Shown: positions 18,131 through 27,500, counted from the stretch's first letter. The stretch is DNA of 64,000 nucleotides from Novisyntrophococcus fermenticellae (GCF_018866245.1 NZ_CP076458.1:3348001-3412000); one strand, 5' to 3'. Translations and numbers: made by a program. The notes: generated from the letters alone by a model not told the origin.

Positions 18131-19245
18131 AAGTCTGTAGTGTGGTGGGTATCCGTAAATCCGGTAAAACAACCGTTGTTACGGAACTTATAAAAGAGTT
18201 GAAAAAACGAGGATATCGGGTGGGTACCGTAAAGACCGTATTCTGTCCTGATTTTACATTGGATCAGGAAGGAAGTAATACTGACCGCCATAAAAAGGCC
18301 GGAGCTGATATAATTGGCATCAAGGGAAAGCATGAGATGAATCTGATCTATCCCTATGGAATGGATGATAATACCTTTTTCCCCCTATTCGATGTGGATA
18401 TTCTCCTGGCCGAAGGCGATTACGAAGCCGGTGTTCCCAGGATTGTCTGTGCACATCACAGGGAAGATGCCGAGCCACGCATCAATGCATACACCTTTGC
18501 AATCAGCGGGCGTATTGGAGAAAGCAAAGAAACTTTTGGAGATCTCCCGGTACGAAATATACGAAGTGACCCAGCCGCCGTAGCTGATTTACTTGAATCC
18601 CTGCCGGATACCCAATTTCCGATTCCGGTTTTAAAAACCCCGGGCGAGGTCTCTGCCTTTTGTCAGTGCGGCTGCCATAAAGCAGAAAAGAAATGCCAGA
18701 TGAAAAAAAATGCTCCAAGGCATATATTTCTAACCGGAGAAAAACAAGTTGGAAAATCCACAATTTTAAACCGTGTAATCTCTGAACTGGAATTAAAGCC
18801 AACTGGTTATCAGACCCTGCCTCTTTTGATTCACGGTCAGCGGAAAGGATTTTATCTTCATGGACTTTGCGAATTGCCCACTTATGAAAACGACAATCCG
18901 ATTTGCATCCGTATGGAGGAGAAAAAGAGTCTTCCGCTGACCGAAACATTCGAAACACTTGGGGTTCGGATTCTTACAGAATCTTTGAAGACCGATGATT
19001 GGATGCTGATGGATGAAATCGGAAAATTCGAGCAGGAGGCTGCAGGATTCCAACGTATGATTTTCCGGTGTCTTGATAAAAAGCCGGCAGTACTTGGTGT
19101 CCTGCAGAAAGTTGAAAGTCCTGTTATAGAGGAAGTCAAAGCCCGGGGTGATGTTATGGTTTTCGAAGTGACGAAAGAGAACCGGGAAGAAATCTACCAG
19201 AAAGTTCTGGAAGTCTGCAAAGAAAAATTACACGGTCTTTCCTGA
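18127..19245 (+). CDS. MobB-like GTPase fused to a second P-loop NTPase (THEP1-type)
   Basis: 372 residues in two halves. Residues 1-175 resemble MobB, the GTP-binding helper of MobA: P-loop GIRKSGKTTVV (about 7-17), then DRHKKAGADI. Residues about 195-372 form a second NTPase of the THEP1/DUF2478 kind: P-loop LTGEKQVGKSTIL (about 199-211), LMDEIGKFE (Walker B), and the C-terminal AVLGVLQKVESPVI. A short Cys-rich linker (CQCGCHKAEKKC) joins them and could bind metal. The start is a TTG overlapping the previous stop codon. It ends the operon, 2 bp from a convergent gene. Confidence 0.82.
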   Translation: MKVCSVVGIRKSGKTTVVTELIKELKKRGYRVGTVKTVFCPDFTLDQEGSNTDRHKKAGADIIGIKGKHEMNLIYPYGMDDNTFFPLFDVDILLAEGDYEAGVPRIVCAHHREDAEPRINAYTFAISGRIGESKETFGDLPVRNIRSDPAAVADLLESLPDTQFPIPVLKTPGEVSAFCQCGCHKAEKKCQMKKNAPRHIFLTGEKQVGKSTILNRVISELELKPTGYQTLPLLIHGQRKGFYLHGLCELPTYENDNPICIRMEEKKSLPLTETFETLGVRILTESLKTDDWMLMDEIGKFEQEAAGFQRMIFRCLDKKPAVLGVLQKVESPVIEEVKARGDVMVFEVTKENREEIYQKVLEVCKEKLHGLS

Positions 19246-19247
19246 AG

Positions 19248-20267
19248 TTAACATCTGCAGATACAGGTAGGCCTCACAGTTTCTGCTTTTATATCCGTCA
19301 GTTCCAGCGCTTTTCTTTCTTCATCAATCCGAAGAACACTTAAGCAATCAGATTCCTGGTTGGCGGCAATAAGATACGCATCGAAAACCGCAAAGTCACG
19401 TGGAATTTTTCCACCTGTCGGGACTATATCCAAAAGGTCCAATTCTCCCGCATTTTTAATCTCATACATGGCTATACTGTCATGTCCACGATTGCTTGCA
19501 AATAAAAGCTTTCCGGATCTGTGTATCGCTGCGGCTGTATTCATTCCGGCAAAGCCGGCAGGAAGCGTGGAGATATTCTGTATGCATTCATATGTATTTC
19601 CCCGGTTCCAAAATACCGAGATACTGTTGCCCATCTCACACAACACGTACAGCGCACTTTGCTCTCCTGAATAGAATTCCAGATGGCGCGGCCCGGCTCC
19701 GGGGGATACATGAATTCTGTTTCCGGTATCTTCTATCCGGTGGGTTTTCTTATTCAACCCATAGATAAACACCTGATCCAAACCAAGATCTGACGCATAA
19801 ATCATTCCCTTATGTTCCACACAGGAATGTACATGTGGCGCCTCCTGTCTTTCTAAATCAATCCCCTTTCCATAATGTTGAACCTGGTCCGCTTTGCCGG
19901 CAGGCAATCCATTCGGATCAAGCCGGTAAGCAACCAAAGAGCCGCTGCTGTAGTTTGACAGAAACAAACTATCCCCCTCCTCGCTCATGCTTAAGTGACA
20001 AGGGTCAGCACCATCCGAATCGCATATCTGAATTCTTTTAAACCCCTTATCCACAACCCGAAGTATCTGCATAGCACCTGCCGGTGTCTCTTCCTGTACC
20101 GCATATAGAATTGAATCCTTCCTGTTAAAGCATACCCATGAAGGATGATAAATCCCGCTGTATCCCGATACTTTTCTCAACTCACCTTTTTTAGAATCAA
20201 AGCAGAATTTACAGATACCCTCCTCACCCCGGTCACCATAGGATCCTGTAAAAAAATCGTATTTCAT
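19248..20267 (-). CDS. Lactonase-family seven-bladed beta-propeller protein
   Basis: 339 residues of the 6-phosphogluconolactonase (YkgB/Pgl) beta-propeller family. Repeated blade motifs are seen, for instance [51 protein letters not shown] and [17 protein letters not shown]. It would hydrolyse a sugar or other lactone; several members have unproven substrates. It starts 18 bp after the lysine ABC ATPase gene behind AAAGGGG, so it is probably the last gene of the lysine-riboswitch operon. Confidence 0.82.
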   Translation of the reverse strand: MKYDFFTGSYGDRGEEGICKFCFDSKKGELRKVSGYSGIYHPSWVCFNRKDSILYAVQEETPAGAMQILRVVDKGFKRIQICDSDGADPCHLSMSEEGDSLFLSNYSSGSLVAYRLDPNGLPAGKADQVQHYGKGIDLERQEAPHVHSCVEHKGMIYASDLGLDQVFIYGLNKKTHRIEDTGNRIHVSPGAGPRHLEFYSGEQSALYVLCEMGNSISVFWNRGNTYECIQNISTLPAGFAGMNTAAAIHRSGKLLFASNRGHDSIAMYEIKNAGELDLLDIVPTGGKIPRDFAVFDAYLIAANQESDCLSVLRIDEERKALELTDIKAETVRPTCICRC

Positions 20268-20285
20268 AACACGCTTCCCCTTTCA

Positions 20286-21017
20286 TTATAGGATTCTGCC
20301 AAGGAATGTCTTCGTCCGTTCTTCTTTCGGATTCACAAAAATGTCCTCCGCTGTGCCTTCCTCTGCGATTACACCCTTGTCCATGAATATTACCCGGTCG
20401 GAAACATCTCTGGCAAATGCCATTTCATGGGTGACTACAATCATCGTAAGACCAGTATGTGCCAAGTTCTTCATGGTTTTCAATACTTCCCCTACCATCT
20501 CCGGATCAAGCGCTGATGTAGGTTCGTCAAACAGCATCACATCCGGATTCATGGACAATGCTCGTCCGATTGCCACACGCTGCTTCTGTCCCCCGGAAAG
20601 CTGGGAAGGCTTTGCATCGATAAACCTTTCCATACCGACCTTTTTTAAATTTGCAAGCGCCGTCTGTCTGGCCTCTTCCCGTGATTTTTTTAGAACAGTA
20701 ACCTGACCGGTCATACAGTTTTCCAGCGCATTCATATTGTTAAACAGGTTGAACTGCTGAAACACCATACCCAGATGCGTCCGGTATTCGGGCAGATTAT
20801 AGTCAGGCTCCAATACGTTCTCGCCTTTATAATATATCCTTCCGTCATCCGGTTTTTCCAGAAGATTGATGCATCGAAGCAACGTTGATTTCCCTGAGCC
20901 CGATGAACCGATAATAGATACCACCTCACCTTTACGAACGGTAAGATCAATATCTCTCAATACATCATTCTGGCCAAAGCTCTTTTTCAAATGTTCTATC
21001 CTGATGATTTCTGACAT
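20286..21017 (-). CDS. Polar amino acid (probably lysine) ABC transporter, ATP-binding protein
   Basis: ATPase of a HisP/GlnQ-type importer. Walker A is [11 protein letters not shown] (about residues 35-45), Q-loop FQQFNLF, signature [15 protein letters not shown] and Walker [13 protein letters not shown], with the H-loop in VVTHEM. I start at ATG 21017 with AGGAGG eight bases upstream, not at an in-frame TTG two codons earlier. It lies 12 bp after the fused binding protein-permease gene. Confidence 0.93.
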   Translation of the reverse strand: MSEIIRIEHLKKSFGQNDVLRDIDLTVRKGEVVSIIGSSGSGKSTLLRCINLLEKPDDGRIYYKGENVLEPDYNLPEYRTHLGMVFQQFNLFNNMNALENCMTGQVTVLKKSREEARQTALANLKKVGMERFIDAKPSQLSGGQKQRVAIGRALSMNPDVMLFDEPTSALDPEMVGEVLKTMKNLAHTGLTMIVVTHEMAFARDVSDRVIFMDKGVIAEEGTAEDIFVNPKEERTKTFLGRIL

Positions 21018-21029
21018 TTCCAATTCCTC

Positions 21030-22592
21030 CTACTCTTCTTCTGCCGTAAGCGGTACATAGTCTTTCGGCCCATCCATCTTCTTCTCCACCAGACGCAGAA
21101 TTCTTGTCACGCTAAAGGTCAGGATAAAGTAAATAACGCAGATGATAAAATAAGTCTGGAAAAACATATAGTTTGCGCCGGCTGCTGATTTCCCCTGAAA
21201 GAACAGCTCCGTTACAGAGATGATGCTTAAGACAGAAGTATCTTTAATGTTAATGACAAATTCGTTTCCTGTTGCAGGAAGAATATTCCGCAGCACCTGC
21301 GGAATTACGACCTTACGCATCGTCTGTGTGTGCGTCATACCAATGGCCTGGGCCGCTTCAAACTGACCTTTGTCAACTGCGAAAATCCCACCGCGGACAA
21401 TCTCTGCCATATAAGCACCCGTATTAATTGAAACAATGAAAAGCGCAACTGCTGTACGATTTAAATCAAAACCAAACAGCAATGCGGTTCCATAGTAGAA
21501 CATGGCAGACTGGACAATCATCGGGGTTCCTCTAAACACCTCTACATAGACATTCAAAAGCCAGTCAAATAATTTTTGAAAAATCCTCTTCCATCTTTTC
21601 TCTGCTACTGGCATCGTACGGTATACCCCGACCAAAAGACCGATTACACCGCCCAGAGCAGTGCCGGCCAGAGCCAGAAACATCGTCATTCCTGTGCCGC
21701 GCAGGAACATCCTTCCATTCTGCTTTAAAATTCTAACCATTGGACGATCGGACTCCCCTTTAGCAGATGGTTGATTTTGAATCGCTTCATCCATAATCTC
21801 TACTCGTTCGTCCTTTGAAATTCCCGCCAGAATTTCATTGATTGTACGGATGTCCGGATCTCCTTTACGCATACCGATGGAAACTGCCGTATCCGTAAGG
21901 CTTGTCTGAAACCCATTTTCTTTTGAAAACTCTATCATCTTTAATTTGGGATTTACAGTCTCTGCCGTAACACCCTCCGGTTTTTCACTGACATAGGCAT
22001 CAATCGTCCCTGACTCCAATGCTACCCGCATTGCAGGAAAATTATCCATCGCTTCCTGCTTCTTTACATCCGGAATCTGATCAATCACTGAATAGTGAAA
22101 GGTATTGAGCTGTGCCGTAACCTTTGCGTCTGCAAAATCAGCCAGGCTTTTTGCATCTGCATACCCGCTGTCTGACCGGATAACCATGACCAGATTGGAT
22201 TCATAATACACATCTGTAAAGTCAATTTGCTTTTTTCTTTCCTCCGTCGGTGACATACCTGCGATAATCGCATCGATCTTACCGGACTGCAGCGCCGGCG
22301 GCAGGCCGTCCCACTCCGTCTTTACGATAACCAGTTTGCGTCCCAGCTTTCCGGCAATGAGCTTTGCGATTTCAACATCATAGCCGCCTGCATATGATTT
22401 ATCTCCCTGAATGGGTACCGCCCCATTCTCATCCGTATTCTGCGTCCAGTTAAACGGTGCATATCCCGCTTCCATGCCTACACGAAACTCTTTTTGCTCT
22501 GTTTCCTCCGCCTGCACACTTGCCGTCAAGCCCAGCATACCTGCCAGGATTAACATAAGTACCAATGGCAGAACCAATATTTTCTTCCTCAT
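21030..22592 (-). CDS. Fused substrate-binding protein and permease of a lysine-type ABC importer
   Basis: 520 residues. A signal peptide (MRKKILVLPLVLMLILAGML) leads to a family 3 periplasmic-type binding domain (EFRVGMEAGYAPFNW, about residues 45-60, to about 270). A linker and a HisM-type permease with five or so membrane helices follow, containing the EAA loop EAAQAIGMTHTQTMRKVVIPQ (about 430). Such fusions are common in Firmicutes. A longer open frame upstream reads through the leader and is not coding. The lysine riboswitch upstream points to lysine as the substrate. Confidence 0.92.
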   Translation of the reverse strand: MRKKILVLPLVLMLILAGMLGLTASVQAEETEQKEFRVGMEAGYAPFNWTQNTDENGAVPIQGDKSYAGGYDVEIAKLIAGKLGRKLVIVKTEWDGLPPALQSGKIDAIIAGMSPTEERKKQIDFTDVYYESNLVMVIRSDSGYADAKSLADFADAKVTAQLNTFHYSVIDQIPDVKKQEAMDNFPAMRVALESGTIDAYVSEKPEGVTAETVNPKLKMIEFSKENGFQTSLTDTAVSIGMRKGDPDIRTINEILAGISKDERVEIMDEAIQNQPSAKGESDRPMVRILKQNGRMFLRGTGMTMFLALAGTALGGVIGLLVGVYRTMPVAEKRWKRIFQKLFDWLLNVYVEVFRGTPMIVQSAMFYYGTALLFGFDLNRTAVALFIVSINTGAYMAEIVRGGIFAVDKGQFEAAQAIGMTHTQTMRKVVIPQVLRNILPATGNEFVINIKDTSVLSIISVTELFFQGKSAAGANYMFFQTYFIICVIYFILTFSVTRILRLVEKKMDGPKDYVPLTAEEE

Positions 22593-22618
22593 TCTCTTCT
22601 CCTTATCTTTTGGGCTAG

Positions 22619-22704
22619 TACAGAAAACCTGCCACCGGCAGCTTTCCTTGCATACTTTGGCATACAGAAAACCTGCCACCGGCAGCTTTCCTTGCATACT
22701 TTGG
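22619..22704 (-). repeat. Tandem 42-bp repeat (period 44) with a hairpin in each copy
   Basis: Two identical 42-bp units (22619-22660 and 22663-22704) lie between the riboswitch terminator and the permease start. Each contains CTGCC-ggt-GGCAG on the minus strand, extended by GAAA/TTTC, followed by T-rich sequence. This gives two hairpins in series in the 5-prime untranslated region. Confidence 0.85.
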
Positions 22705-22705
22705 T

Positions 22706-22738
22706 ATAAAAAAGCGCTCTTTGGAAAACCAAAAGCGC
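22706..22738 (-). terminator. Expression-platform terminator of the lysine riboswitch
   Basis: The stem GCGCTTTTGG/CCAAAGAGCGC (22738-22714) is followed by TTTTTT (22713-22708) on the minus strand, directly downstream of the aptamer. Lysine binding should favour this terminator and shut off the importer. Confidence 0.85.
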
Positions 22739-22764
22739 ATACTTCATCTTCACCTATCTGTAAA

Positions 22765-22950
22765 ACATAGCGCAACTTAGTTTTTCCACGATGGCCGCGT
22801 AAACTAAGACAGTCCATAAGCTGTTAGCTTATGTCCCAACCGGATGACAAAAGAGATATCCTCCGATTTCGGCGATGTTTCCTAGTTCTGCTTCTACATG
22901 TCTCTTCACTCCACAGAGTTAATAAACCTCGCAACCTCTACCTCACACAC
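22765..22950 (-). promoter_or_regulatory. Lysine riboswitch (L box)
   Basis: The minus strand carries the conserved L-box blocks in order: GGTAGAGGTTGCGA, a GAAG segment, CGCCGAAATCGG, GGTTGGGACA, then TGGACTGTC, with a P5-type hairpin CTTAGTTT/AAACTAAG and a closing GCGCTATG. This is the aptamer of lysine-responsive leaders in Firmicutes. The order of blocks is seen; the identity of the ligand follows from the family. Confidence 0.9.
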
Positions 22951-23120
22951 TGAGGTGTCTCATATATTCATTTTTTTAAATCTTATGATTTTATTTCCCC
23001 TTTGTCAAGAGGTATTTTTAAAGTTGCATGGCTAAAGTCCGCCAGAAATGTTATACTCATACTATGATACAACAAAATACACAGGTATCAGCCATGCAAA
23101 AATCAAAGGAGGATCTGAAC

Positions 23121-24785
23121 ATGAAGTTTTCCGATATGCCCTATCAAAGGGTTGATTTTGAAAAATTAAAAAAGGACTTTTCCGGGCTTTACGACTCTTT
23201 TTCCAAAGCATCATCCGGAGAAGCACAGTTTGAAGTTCACAAAAAATATTACAAGCTGACCGAGCATGCCATGACAGAAATTACTCTTGCGGAAATCCGG
23301 CATGACATCGATATGACGGATGAATTTTACAGTGCCGAACAGGATTATTATGATGCAAATATGCCGGTATTCAAAAATCTTATCGTCCGTTATCAAAAAA
23401 TGCTCTATGAATCACAATACCGTCCTTATCTGGAGAAGAAGATCGGACCGGTTGCCTTTAAAAACATTGAGCTGGCCATAAAGTCAATTGATGAAAAGAT
23501 ATTGCCTCTTATGCAGGAAGAAAATGCACTTCAAACCAGATACAATAAACTTCTCGCTTCCGCCAAAATCGACTGGAATGGAGAAACACTGAATCTTTCT
23601 TTAATGACTCCCCACCTCCGGAGTAATAATCGAAATATTCGTATACAGGCATGGCAGAAGTATTCCGATTTCTTTGTTCAAAATCAGGAGGAATTTGATG
23701 ATATCTATGACCGCCTGGTGAAAAATCGTACAGCACAGGCGCAAAAGCTGGACTATGAAAATTACCTTACTCTCGGATATTTCCGAATGAATCGGAACTG
23801 CTATGGGCGCGGGGATATTCAGGAATTTCGTAAGCAGGTAAAACAAGAGCTGGTTCCGTTTGCAGAAAAACTACAGGAAAGACGCAGGCAACGCCTTGGT
23901 TTAGATTCCCTGCGTTATTTTGATGAAAATATATATTCCAAAACCGGAAATGCAGCACCGGTCAAAACGCCGGAAGAGATTCTTGCTGCCGGGCAAAAGA
24001 TGTACAACGAACTCTCTCCGGAAACAGGCGCCTTCATGAACTTTATGTGTGAGAACGGGCTTTTTGATGTTCTGGGAAGAAAGACAAAGAAAACCGGTGG
24101 CTACATGACTTATCTTCCGGATTACAAGTCTCCGTTCATCTTTGCAAATTTCAATGGAACCAGCGGAGATGCCGATGTTATCACTCACGAATGCGGTCAC
24201 GCATTCCAGGGCTGGCTGGTTGCAGGTGACCCTGTTCGCGAACATGCAGATATCACCATGGAGACCGCCGAGACTCATTCCATGTCCATGGAATTTTTCA
24301 CCGAACCCTGGATGAACCTCATCTTTGGTGATCGCGCAAAAAATTATGTCGACATGCATTTTGAGGATTCCATCCTCTTTATTCCTTATGGCACGATGGT
24401 AGATGAATTTCAGGATATCTGTTATGACAACCCCGGCTTAACTCCAAAACAGCGAAATGCTGCATGGCGGGACCTGGAAAGACAGTACAAACCACACTTG
24501 AATTATGAAGGAAACCCTTATTATGAAAACGGCGGTTTCTGGCAGAACAAACACCATATCTATGACAGCCCGCTTTACTATATCGACTACTGCATTGCCG
24601 GTGTAAATGCCTTGCAGTACAAGGCTTGGATGGATCAGGACTATAAGGCAGCCTGGGCAAGTTACCTGAAGCTCTGCCGTCTGTCCGCTTCCGACTTCTT
24701 TACAAATCTTGTGGGAGAAGCCGGACTTATCAGTCCGTTTGAAGACGGATGCCTGAAATATGTTGTGAAGAAACTGGATGTCTGA
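23121..24785 (+). CDS. pepF: M3-family oligoendopeptidase (PepF-like)
   Basis: Cytoplasmic zinc peptidase that degrades short peptides. The zinc motif is THECGHAFQGW (HExxH, His355 region), with the third ligand Glu downstream in ETAETHSMSMEF. 554 residues, typical of the shorter oligoendopeptidase F branch. The start is ATG 23121 behind AAAGGAGG; an open frame extends upstream but reads through promoter-like sequence. It is a single-gene unit closed by hairpins at 24793-24897. Confidence 0.92.
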   Translation: MKFSDMPYQRVDFEKLKKDFSGLYDSFSKASSGEAQFEVHKKYYKLTEHAMTEITLAEIRHDIDMTDEFYSAEQDYYDANMPVFKNLIVRYQKMLYESQYRPYLEKKIGPVAFKNIELAIKSIDEKILPLMQEENALQTRYNKLLASAKIDWNGETLNLSLMTPHLRSNNRNIRIQAWQKYSDFFVQNQEEFDDIYDRLVKNRTAQAQKLDYENYLTLGYFRMNRNCYGRGDIQEFRKQVKQELVPFAEKLQERRRQRLGLDSLRYFDENIYSKTGNAAPVKTPEEILAAGQKMYNELSPETGAFMNFMCENGLFDVLGRKTKKTGGYMTYLPDYKSPFIFANFNGTSGDADVITHECGHAFQGWLVAGDPVREHADITMETAETHSMSMEFFTEPWMNLIFGDRAKNYVDMHFEDSILFIPYGTMVDEFQDICYDNPGLTPKQRNAAWRDLERQYKPHLNYEGNPYYENGGFWQNKHHIYDSPLYYIDYCIAGVNALQYKAWMDQDYKAAWASYLKLCRLSASDFFTNLVGEAGLISPFEDGCLKYVVKKLDV

Positions 24786-24792
24786 AAAAACA

Positions 24793-24843
24793 AACAGATG
24801 TGCCTTGTGCCGGCTGCAAAAACCGGTTGTGGACACATCTGTT
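24793..24843. terminator. Hairpin downstream of pepF
   Basis: AACAGATGTG pairs with CACATCTGTT, with an inner CCGG stem. There is no long T-run, so it may act with the next hairpin. Confidence 0.55.
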
Positions 24844-24852
24844 CCTATGTGT

Positions 24853-24909
24853 AGAAGCCCCAGCGTCCCAATAAAATTCCAGAACGATGGGGCTTCTTAT
24901 ATTTTCTTT
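24853..24909. terminator. Terminator between convergent pepF and metQ
   Basis: AGAAGCCCC pairs with GGGGCTTCT (24889-24897), followed by TATATTTTCTTT. It lies between two converging genes and may serve both. Confidence 0.65.
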
Positions 24910-24930
24910 ATCAAATCACGGTTTTAGCTC

Positions 24931-25824
24931 TTAGAAGGAGGGAACTACAGCTCCCTCATACTTATCTTCCATGAACTTCTTCACGGTATCACTGGTCAGA
25001 GCTTCAACGAGCGCTTTTGTCTTCTCGCTGTTCTCTTCTCCCGAGCGTACTGCTACGATATTCGCATATGTCGTCGCTGCAATAGAGTCTGCGTCTTCTG
25101 TAGCCAGAGCGTCGGATACCTTAAATCCAGCCTCAATCGCATAGTTTCCATTAATGACCGCTACATCCACATCTGGCAGTGATCGGGGAAGCTGCGCAGC
25201 CTCAACTTCGATAATTTCAAAGTTCTTGTCGTTCTTTACAATGTCATTCTTCGTTGCATCCATCTCTACACCATCCTTCAGACCGATCAGTCCTTTGTCC
25301 GCCAGTAAGAGAAGGGCTCTTGCTTCATTGGAAACATCGTTTGGAACTGCAATTTTGGCTCCATCCTTAAGCTCTTCCAGAGAAGAGGTCTTTCCTGCAT
25401 AGATGCCAAATGGCTCATAGTGAATGGCAGCCGCACTTACCAGACTGGTTTTATTTTCCTCGTTAAATTGATCCAAATATGGTTTGTGCTGGAAGTAATT
25501 TGCATCCAGGTCTCCGGAATCAAGCGCAAGATTCGGCTGTACATAGTCCGTATACTCTTTCACTATCAGATTATATCCTTTTTCCTTTAACAAATCCTTT
25601 ACGGCTTCCAGAACCTCCGCATGAGGTGAGGGAGTAGCTCCCACAATAATATCCTCCAAATCTGCGGAATCTTCCCCGGATTTAGATTGTTCAGCCGTAG
25701 AATCCGCTTTTGATTCTGCTGCAGGTTCCGATCCGTTTATGGTGGAATCTGCCTTGGATCCGCATGCTGTCAGCGCACCTGCTGCTAAAACTGCTGCTGT
25801 GAGTAAATACAGAGATTTCTTCAT
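24931..25824 (-). CDS. metQ: Methionine ABC transporter substrate-binding lipoprotein
   Basis: The signal peptide MKKSLYLLTAAVLAAGALTAC ends in a lipobox (LTAC), so the mature protein is lipid-anchored. A low-complexity Ser/Glu/Asp linker follows, then the NlpA/MetQ fold with VGATPSPHAEVLE and DLDANYFQHKPYLDQFN, and PNDVSNEARALLLL. The start is ATG 25824 behind GAGGAGG; a longer frame upstream reads into the IS110 end. The gene belongs with metN and metI but is now separated from them by the IS element, so its expression may be altered. Confidence 0.93.
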   Translation of the reverse strand: MKKSLYLLTAAVLAAGALTACGSKADSTINGSEPAAESKADSTAEQSKSGEDSADLEDIIVGATPSPHAEVLEAVKDLLKEKGYNLIVKEYTDYVQPNLALDSGDLDANYFQHKPYLDQFNEENKTSLVSAAAIHYEPFGIYAGKTSSLEELKDGAKIAVPNDVSNEARALLLLADKGLIGLKDGVEMDATKNDIVKNDKNFEIIEVEAAQLPRSLPDVDVAVINGNYAIEAGFKVSDALATEDADSIAATTYANIVAVRSGEENSEKTKALVEALTSDTVKKFMEDKYEGAVVPSF

Positions 25825-25889
25825 AATTTTTCCTCCTCGTATAATATATTTTAGATACTTAATAGTACCTTGATAACTAAATAAATTTT

Positions 25890-26158
25890 GTTCAATCGGC
25901 TTAGTTAAGCCCATGATATAATTGTCTTAGTGTCAATCAGGTAATAGTTCTTTTTTCTCCTGTTGAACCAGTAATGGTTGCTTCATAATAAGTCTGTTCC
26001 CCTGACATGGAAGTTAGCTTCAAACCGGCTGGCTGTTTGCTTAAGTACATGGACGACCATCTGGCAGTGTGGTTTCGCATCTGTCCATCTTAAGCTGGAT
26101 TCTTATATGCGAGGGTGTCGATGCTCCATGATCATGGGTTTTACCAAGCCGATTGAAC
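25890..26158 (+). ncRNA. Candidate bridge RNA region of the IS110 element
   Basis: IS110 elements make a bridge RNA from a non-coding end to pair donor and target DNA (family knowledge). Here the left end is bounded by a 28-nt inverted repeat, 25890-25917 against 26131-26158, with 25 of 28 positions pairing. Inside are further stems: AACCA-gtaa-TGGTT near 25966-25980, and GCTTAAG-tac-ATGGAC pairing with GTCCAT-CTTAAGC (about 26038-26094) around a large loop. Structure is seen; transcription and guide loops are inferred. Confidence 0.55.
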
Positions 26159-26190
26159 ACTGAAATCTTACTACGAAAGAAGGTGATTTT

Positions 26191-27417
26191 ATGAACCCAC
26201 TTTACGTCGGAATTGATGTAAGCAGCAAATCCAATGTCGTTTATTTTATGCTGCCTGATGGTAACAAACATAGTAACTTCTCAGTTGCTAACTCACAGGA
26301 TGGTTCTGTTCAGTTGGTAAAAAGAATCTGTTCTGCTTTAAATTCTCAGTCCCTTGACACCGTCCTCATAGGTCTCGAATCAACATCTGTCTATGGTGAC
26401 AATCTCGTGTATTTCTTAAGGGAAGATGCATCTCTTGCATCCTTTAACAGAAAGATTCATGTCCTCAACCCCAAGCAGGTTAAAAAGTTTAAGGATGCTT
26501 ATAATGACCTGCCAAAGAATGATTATGTGGACTCTTTTGTCATTGCTGACTGCCTGCGTTTTGGAAGAATCAACAAAGAGGTATACATAGGAGATTATCA
26601 CTACAAAGCTCTCCAAAACCTCACACGCGCACGATACTTTACCGTCTGCAACCTCATCAAAGAAAAGCAACGGTTTATGAATGTGCTGTTTAAGAAGTAT
26701 TCAACCATGACACAGGAGAAGGTATTTTCAGATACCTTCAGTACGACCGCCCTTGCTGTCTACGATGAATTTGAATCCGCAGAAGCACTGGCATATATGG
26801 ACTTACATGAACTGACCGCTTTTATCATGGAAAAAGGAAAGAACCGCTTTCCAGATCCCGATGCGGTAGCCAAAGCCATTCAGAAAGCTGCCCGGAGTTC
26901 CTACCGTTTACCCAAGACGGTAAATGACTCTGTAAATCAGGTACTTTCCATATCCATAACCTCCATAAAGGCATTGGAAGCGCAAATCAAAGAGTTCGAT
27001 AAAGCAATCTCTGCTCAAATGGAACTCCTTCAAAACGTATTGATATCTATACCTGGAATCGGTCCCGTTTATTCTGCCGGTATCATGGCAGAGATTGGAG
27101 ATATCAACCGTTTTGAAAATCAGGCGCAGCTTGCGAAATATGCAGGTCTTGCCTGGACTCAGCACCAGTCTGGTGATTTTGAAGCACAAAACACAAGGCT
27201 CATCAGGTCTGGTAACCGATTTTTAAAGTATTATCTGTGTGAAGCTGCATTCTCTCTTGTAAGATGCGACAAGGAGTACAAAGCTTTTTATCACCAAAAG
27301 TACAAAGAGGTGAACAGATATCAACACAAACGTGCACTCGCATTAACTGCCCGTAAATTTGTGCGGTTAGTCTTTACGCTACTGAAAGACAACCGCCTAT
27401 ATCGCCCAGCAGAATAG
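26191..27417 (+). CDS. IS110-family transposase/recombinase
   Basis: 408 residues. The N-terminal RuvC-like DEDD domain starts YVGIDVSSKSN (first Asp about residue 9) and has a conserved LIGLEST. The C-terminal Tnp20/IS116 domain has SIPGIGPVYSAGIMAEIGD (about 287-305) and YAGLAWTQHQSGDF, which includes the Ser taken as the recombinase nucleophile in this family, then RLIRSGNRFLKYYL. The protein appears intact, so the element could be active. A ribosome site GAAGGTG precedes the ATG. Confidence 0.92.
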   Translation: MNPLYVGIDVSSKSNVVYFMLPDGNKHSNFSVANSQDGSVQLVKRICSALNSQSLDTVLIGLESTSVYGDNLVYFLREDASLASFNRKIHVLNPKQVKKFKDAYNDLPKNDYVDSFVIADCLRFGRINKEVYIGDYHYKALQNLTRARYFTVCNLIKEKQRFMNVLFKKYSTMTQEKVFSDTFSTTALAVYDEFESAEALAYMDLHELTAFIMEKGKNRFPDPDAVAKAIQKAARSSYRLPKTVNDSVNQVLSISITSIKALEAQIKEFDKAISAQMELLQNVLISIPGIGPVYSAGIMAEIGDINRFENQAQLAKYAGLAWTQHQSGDFEAQNTRLIRSGNRFLKYYLCEAAFSLVRCDKEYKAFYHQKYKEVNRYQHKRALALTARKFVRLVFTLLKDNRLYRPAE

Positions 27418-27440
27418 AGCGATCTATCTGCTGATTAGGG

Positions 27441-27500
27441 TAGGCCCTGCTCATTTTTTTAACTTGGTCGACAGGGCTTAGGTGGACTTTTTTTGTTTTT
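27441..27500 (+). terminator. Terminator downstream of the IS110 transposase
   Basis: AGGCCCTG pairs with CAGGGCTT, followed shortly by a T-rich run (TTTTTTTGTTTTTTG), inside the right end of the element. Confidence 0.55.

Noticed and set aside
22593..22817. N-terminal extension of the lysine permease fusion
   Set aside because: The sequence is the riboswitch terminator and the 44-bp-period repeat; the signal peptide starts at 22592.
25825..25914. Extended N-terminus of MetQ
   Set aside because: It runs into the IS110 end; the lipoprotein signal peptide starts at 25824. A similar short peptide on the other arm only reflects the inverted repeat.
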